Positions 33,808 to 41,874 of a stretch of 64,000 nt of DNA are shown here, piece by piece. The DNA is from Pseudahrensia aquimaris (GTDB lineage Bacteria; Pseudomonadota; Alphaproteobacteria; Rhizobiales; Rhizobiaceae), in the NCBI RefSeq assembly GCF_042676045.1, contig NZ_JBHTJV010000009.1, positions 1 through 64,000 of the forward strand, in the 5' to 3' direction. Within the stretch, counting starts at the first letter, position 1. The number at the start of each line of letters is the position of its first letter. The translations under genes were made by a program, and so were the position numbers. A model generated the notes under the pieces. It did not search any database. It had not been told where the DNA came from and saw only the letters and a list, made by a program, of their open reading frames with translations.

Positions 33808-35086
33808 AAAAACCAACCACACCGAAACAGAAATCACCGCACTGATGCTCGACATGGGCGCGAAGGCCCGCAAGGCCGCCCGCGCGCTCGCCACCGCCAG
33901 CGTTGACCGCAAACACGCCGCACTCACCGGCGCCGCCGAAGCCCTGCAAAGACGCGCCAGCGAAATTCTCGACGCCAACGCAATCGACATGATGAACGGC
34001 GAGGAAGCCGGCCTCTCCGCGCCCATGCTGGACAGGCTCAACCTCACCAAAGACCGCATTCTGGACATGGCTGCTGCCGTGCAGGCCATCGCCGCCTTCC
34101 CTGATCCGGTCGGCTCCATCATGGCCGAGTGGGACCGCCCCAACGGCCTGCACATCGAGCGCGTGCGTACACCGCTCGGCGTCGTCGGCGTCATCTATGA
34201 AAGCCGCCCGAACGTCACCGCAGATGCGGGTGCGCTGTGCGTGAAAGCGGGCAATGCGGTGATTTTGCGCGGTGGCTCCGACAGCTTCAATTCCTCCCGC
34301 GCCATCCATACCTGCATGGTGGACGGCATGAAGAAGGCCGGACTGCCGGAAGACGCCATCCAGCTTGTCCCCGTCACCGACCGTCAGGCCGTGGGCGAAA
34401 TGCTCAAAGGCTTGGGCGGAACCGTGGACGTCATCGTGCCGCGTGGTGGGCGCTCCCTCGTTGAGCGGGTGCAAAACGATGCCCGCGTGCCGGTCTTTTC
34501 CCATCTGGAAGGACTGGTGCACGTCTATGTCGACAAGAGCGCCGATCTCGATATGGCGGCCAAAATCATCCTCGATGCCAAACTGCGCCGCGTCAGCATT
34601 TGCGGCGCTGCCGAAACTCTGCTGATCGACGCGAACGACGCCGACCGCCTCGCTGGCCCGCTTATCCAAGCGCTCATCGACCGCGGCTGCGAAGTGCGCG
34701 GCGATGCGGCCATCAAGGCGCTCTCGCCCGACGTGGTTGCCGTCAAACAAGAAGACTGGTCAACCGAATATCTCGACAAGATCATTTCCGCGCGTCTGGT
34801 CAACGGTGTGAACGAAGCCATCGACCACATCAACACATGGTCATCCAACCACACTGAAGCGGTCATCGCGCAAGACCCACATGTGGTCGAGAAATTCTTC
34901 AACGAACTCGACAGCGCCATCCTGCTGCACAACGCCTCCACCCAGTTTGCCGACGGCGGCGAATTCGGCATGGGCGGCGAAATTGGCATTGCCACCGGCA
35001 AGATGCACGCCCGCGGCCCCGTTGGCGTGGAGCAGCTTACCTCGTTCAAATACCGCGTGCGCGGCAGCGGTCAGATACGTGGCTGA
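33800..35086 (+). CDS. proA: Glutamate-5-semialdehyde dehydrogenase (gamma-glutamyl phosphate reductase)
   Basis: A 428-residue NADPH-dependent enzyme reducing the ProB product to glutamate semialdehyde. Y-E-S-R-P-N-V-T-A-D-A-G, V-P-R-G-G-R-S-L and the active-site Cys in V-S-I-C-G-A-A-E-T are visible, with F-G-M-G-G-E-I-G-I-A-T near the end. I start at ATG 33800, inside the end of proB (8-base overlap, so coupled translation). An in-frame start at 33761 lies deeper in proB. Confidence 0.97.
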   Translation: MLEKTNHTETEITALMLDMGAKARKAARALATASVDRKHAALTGAAEALQRRASEILDANAIDMMNGEEAGLSAPMLDRLNLTKDRILDMAAAVQAIAAFPDPVGSIMAEWDRPNGLHIERVRTPLGVVGVIYESRPNVTADAGALCVKAGNAVILRGGSDSFNSSRAIHTCMVDGMKKAGLPEDAIQLVPVTDRQAVGEMLKGLGGTVDVIVPRGGRSLVERVQNDARVPVFSHLEGLVHVYVDKSADLDMAAKIILDAKLRRVSICGAAETLLIDANDADRLAGPLIQALIDRGCEVRGDAAIKALSPDVVAVKQEDWSTEYLDKIISARLVNGVNEAIDHINTWSSNHTEAVIAQDPHVVEKFFNELDSAILLHNASTQFADGGEFGMGGEIGIATGKMHARGPVGVEQLTSFKYRVRGSGQIRG

Positions 35087-35735
35087 TGGCGTGAGCGCGG
35101 CCAGTCTGCGCCGCTACGCCAAAATGCCCTTTGCCGGCTCCGGCCAGCGCATCGGCCTGTTCGGCGGCTCGTTCAACCCGCCGCACGATGGCCATGTCCA
35201 TGTCTGCGAACAGGCCTTGCGGCGGCTGGAACTCGACTGGATCTGGTGGCTCGTCACCCCAGGCAATCCGCTCAAAGACACGTCAAACCTCGCGCCGCTG
35301 GAAGAGCGGCTGGCATTGTGCGAAGCGATCACGCCCGATCCCCGCATGAAAATTACCGCCATCGAGGCAGGCCTCCACTCGCGCTACACCGCCGACACGC
35401 TGGAGCACATCGTTTCCCGCAATCCTGAGTGCCATTTTGTGTGGATCATGGGCGCCGACAATCTGGGCCAGTTCCACCGCTGGGACCGCTGGCGCGACAT
35501 CGCCCAGCTTGTGCCCATCGCTGTCATCGACCGCCCCGGTTCCGCGATGGCGCTTCATTCCGCACCCGCCGCGCAAACACTGCGCCGCTACCGCTTGGAC
35601 GAAGCCGACGCCGCCCGCCTGCCATTGCTCGAGCCACCGTCATGGACCTTCCTGCACGGTCCCAGATCGTCACTCTCCTCCACCGCCTTGCGCGCAAAGC
35701 AGGCTATGAACATTTCGCAGGACGACGCCGAATAA
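35079..35735 (+). CDS. nadD: Nicotinate-mononucleotide adenylyltransferase
   Basis: About 218 residues. Catalyses nicotinate mononucleotide + ATP to deamido-NAD. The nucleotidyltransferase motif G-L-F-G-G-S-F-N-P-P-H-D-G-H lies near residue 25-38, and S-S-T-A-L-R, the second ATP-binding motif, near the C-terminus. The start is uncertain: GTG 35079 gives an 8-base overlap with proA like that between proB and proA. GTG 35091 and ATG 35124 are in frame and also possible; none has a clear ribosome-binding site, suggesting translational coupling. Confidence 0.93.
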   Translation: MADGVSAASLRRYAKMPFAGSGQRIGLFGGSFNPPHDGHVHVCEQALRRLELDWIWWLVTPGNPLKDTSNLAPLEERLALCEAITPDPRMKITAIEAGLHSRYTADTLEHIVSRNPECHFVWIMGADNLGQFHRWDRWRDIAQLVPIAVIDRPGSAMALHSAPAAQTLRRYRLDEADAARLPLLEPPSWTFLHGPRSSLSSTALRAKQAMNISQDDAE

Positions 35736-35842
35736 CGGCACACCACAGGAAGGCAATGAAAAGTTGCCCTTTTTCGCGAAAAGGGCTTAATCTAACCATA
35801 TCGGCACTGTCGCCGACGTCATGCTCATGAGAGGCAAGAACC

Positions 35843-36223
35843 CTGAACGCTGCAACGCTTTCGAACAAAGCTGCGTCACCCGACACCGACGCTCAAACCC
35901 TCCTCAACCTCGTCCTCACCAGTCTGGACGATTCCAAAGCCGAGGAAGTCTCGTCCATCCCGATCACCGGAAAATCCTCGCTCGCCGACTACATCGTAGT
36001 CGCGTCCGGGCGTTCGCACCGGCACGTCAACGCGGTAGCCGACAGGCTTTTGCGTGACCTGAAGGATGATGGTCGGGGCACGCCCAAAGTCGAAGGCATG
36101 CCCGCCTGCGATTGGGTGTTGGTCGATGCGGGCGACGTGATCGTCCATCTTTTCCGCCCCGAAGTGCGCGAATTCTATAATCTGGAAAAGATGTGGAACG
36201 CCGTCGCTGAGGGCGAAGAATAA
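35843..36223 (+). CDS. rsfS: Ribosomal silencing factor RsfS, apparently starting at CTG
   Basis: A 126-residue RsfS/Iojap protein: L-N-L-V-L-T-S-L-D-D-S-K-A-E-E-V, then S-L-A-D-Y-I-V-V-A-S-G-R-S-H-R-H-V and D-W-V-L-V-D-A-G-D-V-I-V-H-L-F. It binds L14 and blocks subunit joining when nutrients are low. The frame opens after TGA at 35828-35830 and holds no ATG, GTG or TTG before the domain. CTG 35843 has AGAGG eight bases upstream and gives a normal length, so it is my start. Gene order between nadD and rlmH supports the call. Confidence 0.88.
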   Translation: MNAATLSNKAASPDTDAQTLLNLVLTSLDDSKAEEVSSIPITGKSSLADYIVVASGRSHRHVNAVADRLLRDLKDDGRGTPKVEGMPACDWVLVDAGDVIVHLFRPEVREFYNLEKMWNAVAEGEE

Positions 36224-36233
36224 GGCGCACTGA

Positions 36234-36713
36234 ATGCGCCTCATCATCGCAGCCATTGGCCGGGTGAAAACCGGGCCAGAGCAAGACCTGATTGCCCGCT
36301 ACACCGATCGCCTCATCAAGACCGGCAAGGCCATCGGCATCACGGCGCTGGAAACTATCGAACTACCCGAAAGCCGCGCCAGCGCCGCCGATCAGCGCAA
36401 GCGCGAAGAAGCCGAAGCATTGCTTGCCCGCTTGGGCGATGCGGCAATGATCGTCTTTGACGAGCGCGGCAAATCCCCAGACAGCCGCACCTTCGCTGCC
36501 CACATCCAAACCGCGCTAGACAACGGCAAGCCTGCGCTTGCTTTCGTCATCGGTGGCCCGGACGGGTTGGACGAAGCCATTCGTGCCAGAGCCAGCCACG
36601 TCGTCGCCTTCGGCAAACTCACCATGCCACACCAGATCGTGCGTCTTTTGGTGGCAGAACAGGCCTACCGTGCAACAACCATCCTCACCAACCATCCCTA
36701 TCACCGAGACTAG
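36234..36713 (+). CDS. rlmH: 23S rRNA pseudouridine-1915 N3-methyltransferase RlmH
   Basis: A 159-residue SPOUT methyltransferase that methylates pseudouridine 1915 of 23S rRNA in the assembled ribosome. The SAM-binding knot shows A-F-V-I-G-G-P-D-G-L, followed by L-T-M-P-H-Q-I-V-R-L-L-V-A-E-Q-A-Y-R and the invariant C-terminal H-P-Y-H-R. It lies 10 bases after rsfS and ends the obg run. Confidence 0.97.
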   Translation: MRLIIAAIGRVKTGPEQDLIARYTDRLIKTGKAIGITALETIELPESRASAADQRKREEAEALLARLGDAAMIVFDERGKSPDSRTFAAHIQTALDNGKPALAFVIGGPDGLDEAIRARASHVVAFGKLTMPHQIVRLLVAEQAYRATTILTNHPYHRD

Positions 36714-36819
36714 ACCAGAGAATTTCGTCGGCAAATTTGTGCCGTTTTGGGCTGGTTAAACGTCTGTTAACACGCGCCACCCCAAGCTGCGCTTTCCACC
36801 CGAAAGATGAGCCAAACCC

Positions 36820-38226
36820 GTGATTCGCCCCACCGCCATATTGACCGCTTTTGCCTGTGTAGCCTTCTCTCCCGCTACACACGCGACCGCGCAGCAGGCT
36901 CAGGTGAAGCTGGAAGACCGCATCTCACCCGACGAGGAAAAAGAGGCAAGCAAAGCTGAACTCGAAGCGCTGCGCGAAAGCCTTGAGCAAGTCACCGAAC
37001 GCCAGCGTCGTCTTCGCGAGGAAATTGATCGGCTGGATAAGGACAAAGGCGCGATCAACCGCGCACTCATCGAAACGGCAAACCGTAGCCAGCAACTCGA
37101 TGCAGGCATTGCCGAGCAGGAAAAGAAGCTCGCACAACTTGATGGCTCGCGCCAAACCCTGCGCAAATCGCTCGCCCGCAAGAGGGGGCTTCTGTCGGAG
37201 GTTTTGGCGTCGCTTCAACGCATGGGCAAGAATCCGCCACCAGCCATTCTCGTAAGCCCCGAAGACGCCGTTGGATCGGTGCGCAGCGCCATTCTGCTGG
37301 GAGCAGTTGTGCCGGAAGTGCGTGCCGAAACGACGACCCTTTTGGCAGAGCTTCGCACACTTGCAGAAATTGGCCGCCAAATTGAAAACGAACGTCAGTT
37401 GCTTGCCACCGATCTTAATAAACTGGCCGAAGACGAAACCCGTCTTTCCCTTCTGTTAGAGGAGCGCGACGCCCAAACCATTCAATCGCGCCAACAACTC
37501 GAAGCCGAGCAGGTTTTGGCGCGAGAACTGGCACAAAAGGCCACGTCTCTCGAAGAATTGATCAAGCAAATCGAGACGCAAATCACTTCCGCAAATCAGG
37601 CGGCGGAAGCAGCTCGCGCGTCCGACCGAAACCGCGCACAAGCCGAAGCCGAGCGTTTGAAAGCCGCCCGTGAGGCCCTCGCCCGAGGTGAAACGGCCGA
37701 GACTTTGGAGCGCCGCGACCGCCTCGCCAAGCTAGACCCACGCTTTGCCGACAACAGCCGCATCGCGCCTGCAATGGCGTTTCGGGCGGCGAAAGGTTTG
37801 CTTCCTAAGCCCGTTAGCGGTGAACAAACCCATGAATTTGGAGCAAAATCCACCGCAGGGGTCGTTTTGCCCAATGTCGGCTATGCTACCCGCCCCAACG
37901 CGCGGGTGCGTTCGCCCTCAGACGGTTGGGTTGTTTATGCAGGCCCGTTCCGTTCCTACGGCAACATCCTTATTTTGAACGCAGGCGATTCTTATCGTTA
38001 TATTCTTTCCGGCATGGACAGCCTGAACGTACGCGTCGGCCAATTCGTGCTGGCAGGCGAGCCAGTGGGCCGCATGGGCCTGACGCAAGTTGCCTCAGCA
38101 ACCGCGCTTGATCTTTCCAGCACCCAGCCAGTGCTGTATGTTGAACTGAGACAGGGTGGTAAACCCATCGACCCCACGCCGTGGTGGGCACGAGAGAACG
38201 AAAAAGGGACGGACGATGATACGTAA
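36820..38226 (+). CDS. envC: EnvC-type murein hydrolase activator, coiled coil plus degenerate M23 domain
   Basis: A 468-residue exported protein with a signal peptide (residues 1-27, cut after A-T-A-Q). A long Glu/Arg/Leu coiled coil (about 35-300) and a C-terminal LytM/M23 domain (about 340-460) follow. In that domain the metal-binding His and Asp and the H-x-H motif of active M23 enzymes are missing; the corresponding part reads Y-R-Y-I-L-S-G-M. It should therefore activate amidases during septal splitting instead of cutting peptidoglycan itself. Its stop overlaps ctpA by 11 bases. Confidence 0.92.
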   Translation: MIRPTAILTAFACVAFSPATHATAQQAQVKLEDRISPDEEKEASKAELEALRESLEQVTERQRRLREEIDRLDKDKGAINRALIETANRSQQLDAGIAEQEKKLAQLDGSRQTLRKSLARKRGLLSEVLASLQRMGKNPPPAILVSPEDAVGSVRSAILLGAVVPEVRAETTTLLAELRTLAEIGRQIENERQLLATDLNKLAEDETRLSLLLEERDAQTIQSRQQLEAEQVLARELAQKATSLEELIKQIETQITSANQAAEAARASDRNRAQAEAERLKAAREALARGETAETLERRDRLAKLDPRFADNSRIAPAMAFRAAKGLLPKPVSGEQTHEFGAKSTAGVVLPNVGYATRPNARVRSPSDGWVVYAGPFRSYGNILILNAGDSYRYILSGMDSLNVRVGQFVLAGEPVGRMGLTQVASATALDLSSTQPVLYVELRQGGKPIDPTPWWARENEKGTDDDT

Positions 38227-39562
38227 ATACTCCATGCTTCTGGCAGGGGCCGCCATGGGCGCAGTCGCCGCTTTCGCTATCAATGATGGCGTATTGTCCT
38301 TCCGCGCAGACGCGGCAGGGCCGGAAACTTATCGCCAACTCGATATTTTTGGCGACATTTTCGAGCGTGTCCGTTCGCAATATGTCAACGAACCCAACGA
38401 ACAAGAGCTGATCAAGCAAGCCATCAATGGCATGTTGCAATCGCTTGACCCGCACTCATCATATCTGGACCCCAAAGAACGCGAGGCCATGTCGACCCAG
38501 ACACGCGGCGAATTCGGCGGCCTGGGCATCGAAGTGACTATGGAAGACGAGTTGGTGAAAGTCATCGCACCAATCGACGACACACCAGCCTCCAAAGCAG
38601 GCGTTCTATCCGGCGATCTGATTTCGGAAATCGACGGCGAGAAAGTTCGTGGCCTTTCGCTGCAACAAGCGGTCGAGAAAATGCGCGGCCTCGTCAACAC
38701 ACCCATTGATTTGACCATCCTGCGCAAAGGCGCGGACGCACCCATCAAAATCAAAATCGTGCGCGATACGATCGTCGTCAAATCCGTCAAATACCGCATC
38801 GAAGGCGACGACATCGGCTATCTCGATATCAACGGCTTCACCGAACAAACGTTTAGCGGCCTGAAGGACTCCATCGAGAAAATTCAAGCGGCAGTGCCGG
38901 ACGACAAACTCAAAGGGTATGTTATCGATCTGCGCTTGAACCCGGGCGGTCTGCTCAATCAGGCTGTATCTGTCTCCAACGCCTTCCTTGATCGCGGCGA
39001 AATCGTTTCCACCCGCGGTCGCCAGAAAGACAACGTGGTGCGCGAAAGCGCAACGCCCGGTGATCTGACCAAGGGCAAACCGGTCATCGTTCTGGTCAAC
39101 GGCGGCTCCGCTTCCGCATCGGAAATCGTTGCCGGCGCCCTGCAAGATCACCGCCGCGGCACCGTCCTCGGCACACGCTCATTTGGCAAGGGATCGGTGC
39201 AAACCATCATCCCGCTGGGCCAGAACGGTGCGCTGCGTCTCACCACGGCGCTGTATTACACGCCAAGCGGTTGTTCCATTCAGGGCAAGGGCATCGACCC
39301 GGACATCGTGGTTGAACAGCCATTGCCAGAAGAACTCAAGGGACGCGCTCAGCCAAGCGGCGAGTCTTCGCTTCGCAACTCAATCCAGGGCGACGCACAG
39401 GACGAGAGCGGCTCAGGCTCAATCGCCTATGTCCCACCGGATCCAAAAGACGACATCCAACTCAAGGCAGCGATGGATCTGTTGCGCGGTGTAACCACCA
39501 ATGCAGCCTTCCCACCAGACCCAAACAACATTCCGAAAGGAACCACCTGCAAGCGGGTATAA
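38216..39562 (+). CDS. ctpA: Carboxyl-terminal processing protease (S41 family)
   Basis: A 448-residue periplasmic serine protease. N-terminal signal or anchor (residues 8-24), PDZ domain (about 95-170, F-G-G-L-G-I-E-V-T), S41 core with nucleophile Ser in G-G-S-A-S-A-S-E-I and general-base Lys in F-G-K-G-S-V-Q-T. It trims C-termini of envelope proteins and, in many proteobacteria, peptidoglycan hydrolases, which fits its coupling to envC. ATG 38216 has an AAAGGGA site and overlaps the envC end. Confidence 0.96.
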   Translation: MIRKYSMLLAGAAMGAVAAFAINDGVLSFRADAAGPETYRQLDIFGDIFERVRSQYVNEPNEQELIKQAINGMLQSLDPHSSYLDPKEREAMSTQTRGEFGGLGIEVTMEDELVKVIAPIDDTPASKAGVLSGDLISEIDGEKVRGLSLQQAVEKMRGLVNTPIDLTILRKGADAPIKIKIVRDTIVVKSVKYRIEGDDIGYLDINGFTEQTFSGLKDSIEKIQAAVPDDKLKGYVIDLRLNPGGLLNQAVSVSNAFLDRGEIVSTRGRQKDNVVRESATPGDLTKGKPVIVLVNGGSASASEIVAGALQDHRRGTVLGTRSFGKGSVQTIIPLGQNGALRLTTALYYTPSGCSIQGKGIDPDIVVEQPLPEELKGRAQPSGESSLRNSIQGDAQDESGSGSIAYVPPDPKDDIQLKAAMDLLRGVTTNAAFPPDPNNIPKGTTCKRV

Positions 39563-39599
39563 CGGTTACTGCTTTGCAATTGGCTTCAAACGCCTTATC

Positions 39600-39637
39600 G
39601 CGCCATCGGGGTCTTGGTCCCGGTGGCGCTTTTGTTT
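39600..39637 (+). terminator. Intrinsic terminator after ctpA
   Basis: An 11-bp stem (39600-39610 with 39619-39629, one G-U pair), 8-base loop and TTTTGTTT tail. Confidence 0.88.
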
Positions 39638-39672
39638 AGAACAAAGCCTGTGATGATGCGGAATCAGTCGTA

Positions 39673-40785
39673 ATGGACGATCTCAACAAACCGCTGGGGC
39701 AAAAGCCTGCGAAACAAGCGCGGTCTCGCGCCCCTTTATGGGCAGCAGCTCTGGCTCTTGGCGTCGCAGGGCTTGGCTATCTGTTCTGGACAAGCCAAAG
39801 CGCAAACCAGCCCGATACCGTGGTCGCCATCAAAGACGCCAAAGTTGAGCCCGAACCTGTCCCACCACCACAGCCAGCACAGCCTGTCGCACCCGCACCA
39901 GTTGAGCCAGCACCACAAACTGCGCAACAACCGGATCCACCTTCGCAGACCGCTTTCCGCCCCCGCACAGACGACACGCCAAAACGTCCCGCATGGGTGT
40001 TTATGCCGGAATTGGCGGAGGAGACCGACAACGGCATTTTGCCGAAGATTTCAACAGGTGGCATCCGCCCGCTCGACGCCTATTCCAACCCGCTCACAAC
40101 CATCGGTCCCACGCGCATCGCCATTGTCATCGGCGGCTTGGGCATTTCACAGACAGGAACGCAAAAGGCCATCGACGATCTTGACAGCGAAGTGACGCTT
40201 GGGTTTTCAGCAGTTGGCAATTCGCTTAACCGCTGGATGCAGGTCGCCCGCAAACAGGGCCACGAGGTCGCTCTGCAAATTCCTATGGAGCCGATTGGCT
40301 ACCCCACGGTCGATCCCGGCCGCAACACCCTGCTCGCCGACGCGCCGCCAGCAGAAAACATTGCACGCCTGCACAGCGCCCTGGGCCGCATGACGAATTA
40401 TCCCGTGGTGATGAACTATCTGGGAGGCAATTTCGCCAACAAGCGCGAAGCCATTGAGCCGATTTTGAAAGAGCTTCGCGACCGTGGCCTAGCCTATCTG
40501 GATGATGGCTCAAGTGCTGCCAGCATTGCACTGGATTTGGCCGAAGAATTGCGTCTTCCCAATGGTGTCGGAAGCATCATTCTGGATGATGTTCGCGATC
40601 CGAAGGCTATCGAAAATCAATTGCGCAACATCGAGTTGCTCGCCCAAAGACGCGGCTTCGCAATAGCGACGGGCACCGCGTTTCCCGAGACAATCGCGCA
40701 AGTGCAGGCTTACATTGCCGACGCGAAGAAGCGCGGCATTCAAATTGTGCCGCTGAGCAACCTTATGCGCGATTACCCTCGATGA
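39673..40785 (+). CDS. Divergent polysaccharide deacetylase family protein (YibQ-like)
   Basis: A 370-residue protein with a cytoplasmic N-terminus, one membrane anchor at about residues 23-40, and a Pro/Gln/Ala-rich linker (50-100). The periplasmic deacetylase-like barrel includes I-A-I-V-I-G-G-L-G-I-S, V-A-L-Q-I-P-M-E-P and V-M-N-Y-L-G-G-N-F. Metal-binding residues of true deacetylases are only partly kept, as usual for this divergent family, so activity is uncertain. It follows ctpA and overlaps rppH by 4 bases, the standard Rhizobiales order. Confidence 0.9.
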   Translation: MDDLNKPLGQKPAKQARSRAPLWAAALALGVAGLGYLFWTSQSANQPDTVVAIKDAKVEPEPVPPPQPAQPVAPAPVEPAPQTAQQPDPPSQTAFRPRTDDTPKRPAWVFMPELAEETDNGILPKISTGGIRPLDAYSNPLTTIGPTRIAIVIGGLGISQTGTQKAIDDLDSEVTLGFSAVGNSLNRWMQVARKQGHEVALQIPMEPIGYPTVDPGRNTLLADAPPAENIARLHSALGRMTNYPVVMNYLGGNFANKREAIEPILKELRDRGLAYLDDGSSAASIALDLAEELRLPNGVGSIILDDVRDPKAIENQLRNIELLAQRRGFAIATGTAFPETIAQVQAYIADAKKRGIQIVPLSNLMRDYPR

Positions 40786-41294
40786 ACGAGCCGGCGCTGC
40801 CTTACCGCCCCAATGTTGGCATCATGGTTTTGAACGCCGAGGGCAAAGTTTGGATTGGGCGACGTAAGGGCGCGACCAACGGCTCGGAATATGAAAATCA
40901 GCCGCAACTTTGGCAGATGCCGCAAGGCGGAGTTGATGAAGGCGAAGAGCTGATGGCGGCCGCCTTGCGCGAACTGTACGAAGAAACAGGCATCAAGAGC
41001 GTCCGCGTTCTGGATAAAACGGAAGACTGGATCCGCTACGACTTCCCACCTGAAGTCCTTGGCAAGAAGTTTGAGAAATGGGCCGGACAGAAGCAGATGT
41101 GGTTTGTCTTTCGCTTCATCGGTGACGAGACTGAAATCCAGGTCAATCCACCACCCGATGGCCACAAACCGGAATTCGACACTTGGCGATGGGAAGATAT
41201 GGCGTCACTGCCGGATCTGATCGTGCCGTTCAAACGTGGTGTTTATGAGAAGGTCGTCGCCAGATTTGAGCGTTGGGCCAACTTACCGGCCTAA
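40782..41294 (+). CDS. rppH: RNA pyrophosphohydrolase
   Basis: A 170-residue Nudix hydrolase. The Nudix box is intact: G-G-V-D-E-G-E-E-L-M-A-A-A-L-R-E-L-Y-E-E-T-G-I (about residues 47-69). It removes pyrophosphate from 5' triphosphate RNA ends to start decay by RNase E; homologues in this order were formerly called IalA/NudH. The start overlaps the preceding stop (ATGA). Confidence 0.95.
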   Translation: MNEPALPYRPNVGIMVLNAEGKVWIGRRKGATNGSEYENQPQLWQMPQGGVDEGEELMAAALRELYEETGIKSVRVLDKTEDWIRYDFPPEVLGKKFEKWAGQKQMWFVFRFIGDETEIQVNPPPDGHKPEFDTWRWEDMASLPDLIVPFKRGVYEKVVARFERWANLPA

Positions 41295-41341
41295 ACACCA
41301 GATCGGACAGTCGCATCGTTTGGTAAAGCTGCCGAAGGCAA

Positions 41342-41368
41342 CAAAAAGGGCAGCTCGAAGGCTGCCCT
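41342..41368 (-). terminator. Intrinsic terminator of the atp operon
   Basis: An 8-bp stem AGGGCAGC/GCTGCCCT (41347-41368); read on the minus strand, it is followed by TTTTTGTT. It lies between the convergent rppH and atpC genes and may serve both sides. Confidence 0.85.
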
Positions 41369-41395
41369 GATTGAAATCCGATATAATCAATCACG

Positions 41396-41812
41396 CTACG
41401 CGGGAAGAATAGCACCTTCCAGCGTCTGCAATTGATGCAAAATTGTTTGCGCGTTGGCCGCTTTCTCATCGTCACCAGCCTTGTGGTGGGCGTCGTAGAG
41501 TTCCTGAGCCTTTGCAATCTGCTCATCGTAGATCGCGCGGGTCATATCTTTTTTCGCAACAGCGAACTCGGCCAAAACTGTCAGTTGCGTTGGCGTTACA
41601 TCAGCAAAACCACCACGCACGAAGAAGGTTTCTTGCGATCCATCGACCATGGTCACTTCCACCATGCCCGGACGCAAAGAGGTCATCACTGGCGAGTGGT
41701 TCGCCAAAACGCCCATGTCGCCCTCAGTTGCAGGAACGGACACGATTTCGGCCTCGCCGGAAAGGAGAAGCTTTTCGGGAGAAACGAGTTCAAATGTAAA
41801 GCCGTCAGCCAT
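41396..41812 (-). CDS. atpC: F1 ATP synthase epsilon subunit
   Basis: A 138-residue subunit of the ATP synthase central stalk. F-E-L-V-S-P-E-K-L-L-L-S-G-E-A, then G-D-M-G-V-L-A-N-H-S-P form the N-terminal beta-sandwich, followed by the C-terminal helical hairpin that can inhibit ATP hydrolysis. Last gene of atpHAGDC, 62 bases after atpD. Confidence 0.97.
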   Translation of the reverse strand: MADGFTFELVSPEKLLLSGEAEIVSVPATEGDMGVLANHSPVMTSLRPGMVEVTMVDGSQETFFVRGGFADVTPTQLTVLAEFAVAKKDMTRAIYDEQIAKAQELYDAHHKAGDDEKAANAQTILHQLQTLEGAILPA

Positions 41813-41874
41813 GACTTGCCTTCACTGTGAGAAATTGTTCGGCCCCGCCGTCATGCAGGGCCGAAGGAAAATGT

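Noticed and set aside
35821..36057. ATG-started frame over the rsfS 5' end
   Set aside because: It is in the wrong frame relative to the conserved RsfS domain and gives an Arg/His-rich meaningless peptide.
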